Source: Duncaniella freteri (GTDB lineage Bacteria > Bacteroidota > Bacteroidia > Bacteroidales > Muribaculaceae). Taken from it: a stretch of DNA of 64,000 bases. Below the pieces are notes generated by a model, which was not told the DNA's origin, did no database searches, and saw only the letters and a program-made list of their open reading frames with translations. Shown here piece by piece: positions 62,979 through 64,000 of the stretch (positions are counted from its first letter, which is position 1; each line of letters begins with the position of its first letter). Position numbers and translations under genes: made by a program. The DNA lies in contig NZ_SJSA01000001.1 in NCBI RefSeq assembly GCF_004766125.1, positions 2,170,001 to 2,234,000 on the forward strand, written 5' to 3'.

Positions 62979-64000
62979 ATGGCGAAAGTCGAAAATAAAA
63001 GCAGACAAAATCCGAAACTTGTCCAACTGGAACTTCAGGACGGCAGGGCAAGTCTCTCTCTCGAATATTATCTCGGTCGCTCCGAAACTCCTGTTCTTGA
63101 TGAGAATGGTGAGCAGGTAATCTACGAGTCTGGCCCGTCAAAAGGTCGTGTGAAATATTCTATCAAACATGTGCGCCGCCGGGAGAAACTGAATCTCTAT
63201 ATTTGGCTGAAACCACGCAACGCCCAGGAGCGGTTGCAGAACAAGAACACCTTACAGCTTGCGGAGAAAATACGTTTTGAAAAAGAACAAGAGTTTCTTG
63301 AATCCCGTGAGGGCTATCGACTCAAAGGCGAAACTGAGATTGACTTCCTCAAATACTTCCGTGAGCAGCATTGCAACTCGACAACATTCACTAAAGGCGT
63401 CAAGTCTGGATACAAGACGTCTTACAGCCGCCTTATAGGTTTCTTGGAATCCTCCCCAAAATACAAGAAATTCTCAACATTTCTGAGAATGGACTTGATA
63501 GACACAGAAATGGTGATGGCATTTGCTGAATATTGCAAGAAAGTCGGCACTGGCGAGGGCCCGAAGAAATCCCTTCATTGGTTTCATCGAGTCGTACTTA
63601 ACGCCATTGATGCCGGATATATGAAGAAAGATCCATGCAAGGGCGTGTCCATCAAGTTTGATGTCAATATTTTGACCAAGGACATTCTGACGATGGACGA
63701 GATACGGCGAATGATGATAACGCATTATCCCGGAGAGAATCTGATGATAAGACGTGCATTCCTGTTCAGTTGCTTTACAGGCATACGCAAGTGTGACATC
63801 GAGAGGTTGACTTACTCCAACATTGACTTCACGACCATGACACTGCGCTTCAATCAGAAGAAAATCGAATGGAGGAGCGCACATAGTGGAGTGACAATGC
63901 CGCTGAACGAACATCTGATGAAACTTATCGGAGACTTGCCTGAAGACCGCAGTACATTGATTTTCCCTCTAACATCGGAGGGGCGCACCATATACCGTCA
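62979..64000 (+). CDS. Tyrosine recombinase / integrase, 3' end beyond window
   Basis: Open from ATG 62979 to the last base, at least 340 codons. The N-terminal arm-binding region (SRQNPKLVQLELQDGRASLS ... KHVRRREKLNLYIWLKPRN) and a SAM-like core-binding domain (about 115-225) are of the type found in Bacteroides integrases. The catalytic domain contains the first Arg in FSCFTGIRKCDIERL and a following Lys strand (TLRFNQKKIEWRS). The His-x-x-Arg and Tyr nucleophile lie past the end. It likely mobilises the element inserted into the prophage's MuF gene. Confidence 0.9.
   Translation, partial: MAKVENKSRQNPKLVQLELQDGRASLSLEYYLGRSETPVLDENGEQVIYESGPSKGRVKYSIKHVRRREKLNLYIWLKPRNAQERLQNKNTLQLAEKIRFEKEQEFLESREGYRLKGETEIDFLKYFREQHCNSTTFTKGVKSGYKTSYSRLIGFLESSPKYKKFSTFLRMDLIDTEMVMAFAEYCKKVGTGEGPKKSLHWFHRVVLNAIDAGYMKKDPCKGVSIKFDVNILTKDILTMDEIRRMMITHYPGENLMIRRAFLFSCFTGIRKCDIERLTYSNIDFTTMTLRFNQKKIEWRSAHSGVTMPLNEHLMKLIGDLPEDRSTLIFPLTSEGRTIYR

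Larger units (their letters stand above)
62760..64000 (+). mobile_element. Left edge of a second integrated element (tyrosine recombinase type)
   Basis: Phage sequence homology stops inside MuF at about 62745-62759. Beyond it comes about 220 bp of AT-rich non-coding DNA, then an integrase gene reading inward. TCGTACA occurs twice (62876-62882 and 62889-62895) and could be arm-type integrase sites. The element continues past the window end. Confidence 0.6.

Noticed and set aside
63474..63914. Minus-strand frame inside the integrase
   Set aside because: The plus-strand integrase frame is open across the whole region with the expected catalytic motif.

Overview
The window is a chromosomal segment of a Bacteroidales bacterium. 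Several things point there: repeated Bacteroidetes-type promoters (TTTG, 18-22 nt, TAnnTTTG), a SusC/SusD/FecR locus, a pyrophosphate-dependent phosphofructokinase beside a class III fructose-bisphosphatase, GldB, FloA and a two-domain TamB. A gut member such as Muribaculaceae is plausible, but this is an inference from gene content. No rRNA or other species marker is present.

1-18.4 kb is housekeeping. It holds an N-acetylmuramoyl-L-alanine amidase, GldB, tRNA-Gln(TTG), a DUF1015 protein, a Fur-family regulator with purA, DNA polymerase III delta (holA), a small restriction-type nuclease domain protein, dnaA, the purine nucleoside phosphorylase PgeF, an EamA exporter, an LTA-synthase-like membrane phosphotransferase, an NlpC/P60 hydrolase, and the PPi-PFK / FBPase-III pair that runs glycolysis and gluconeogenesis.

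18.6-24.2 kb is a five-gene operon for catabolism of (unsaturated) uronic acids: SDR dehydrogenase, PTS-IIC-like permease, KduI, a GltD-like flavoprotein and KDG kinase. Two features are odd. KduI carries an export signal, and the IIC permease has no IIA/IIB partner in the window. 24.3-34.1 kb carries a Spy-like protein, an RluB-type pseudouridine synthase with a long tandem-repeat tail, asnS, the NfnA/NfnB-type flavin transhydrogenase pair, a PD40 propeller protein, FloA and a PHP phosphatase.

34.1-52.1 kb is glycan- and envelope-related. A GH43 enzyme and a GH95 alpha-fucosidase are divergent. They are followed by tamB with a TlpA-like lipoprotein that lacks the CxxC motif, an intact ISAs1-family insertion sequence with 9-bp target duplications, and a susD / susC / fecR locus read leftward. 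susC is broken by an in-frame TAG and a -1 frameshift. No ECF sigma factor is found next to fecR, because mobile DNA begins about 50-80 bp upstream.

About 52.2-62.76 kb is a GC-richer, Mu-like transposable prophage. It has candidate transposase end sites, a lysogeny module (repressor plus membrane protein) facing a strong early promoter with a palindromic operator, and an early operon (Ner-position protein, MuA, MuB, small proteins, a second P-loop ATPase, Gp16-like, DUF3164). These converge on a leftward morphogenesis cluster (MuF C-terminal part, tail completion gpG-like, gp37-like). The MuF gene carries a putative HExxH metallopeptidase domain. A small Cys-rich gene with its own promoter lies on the opposite strand beside it, a possible toxin/immunity pair. 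MuF is cut at about 62.75 kb, where a second element begins with a tyrosine recombinase that runs off the window end.
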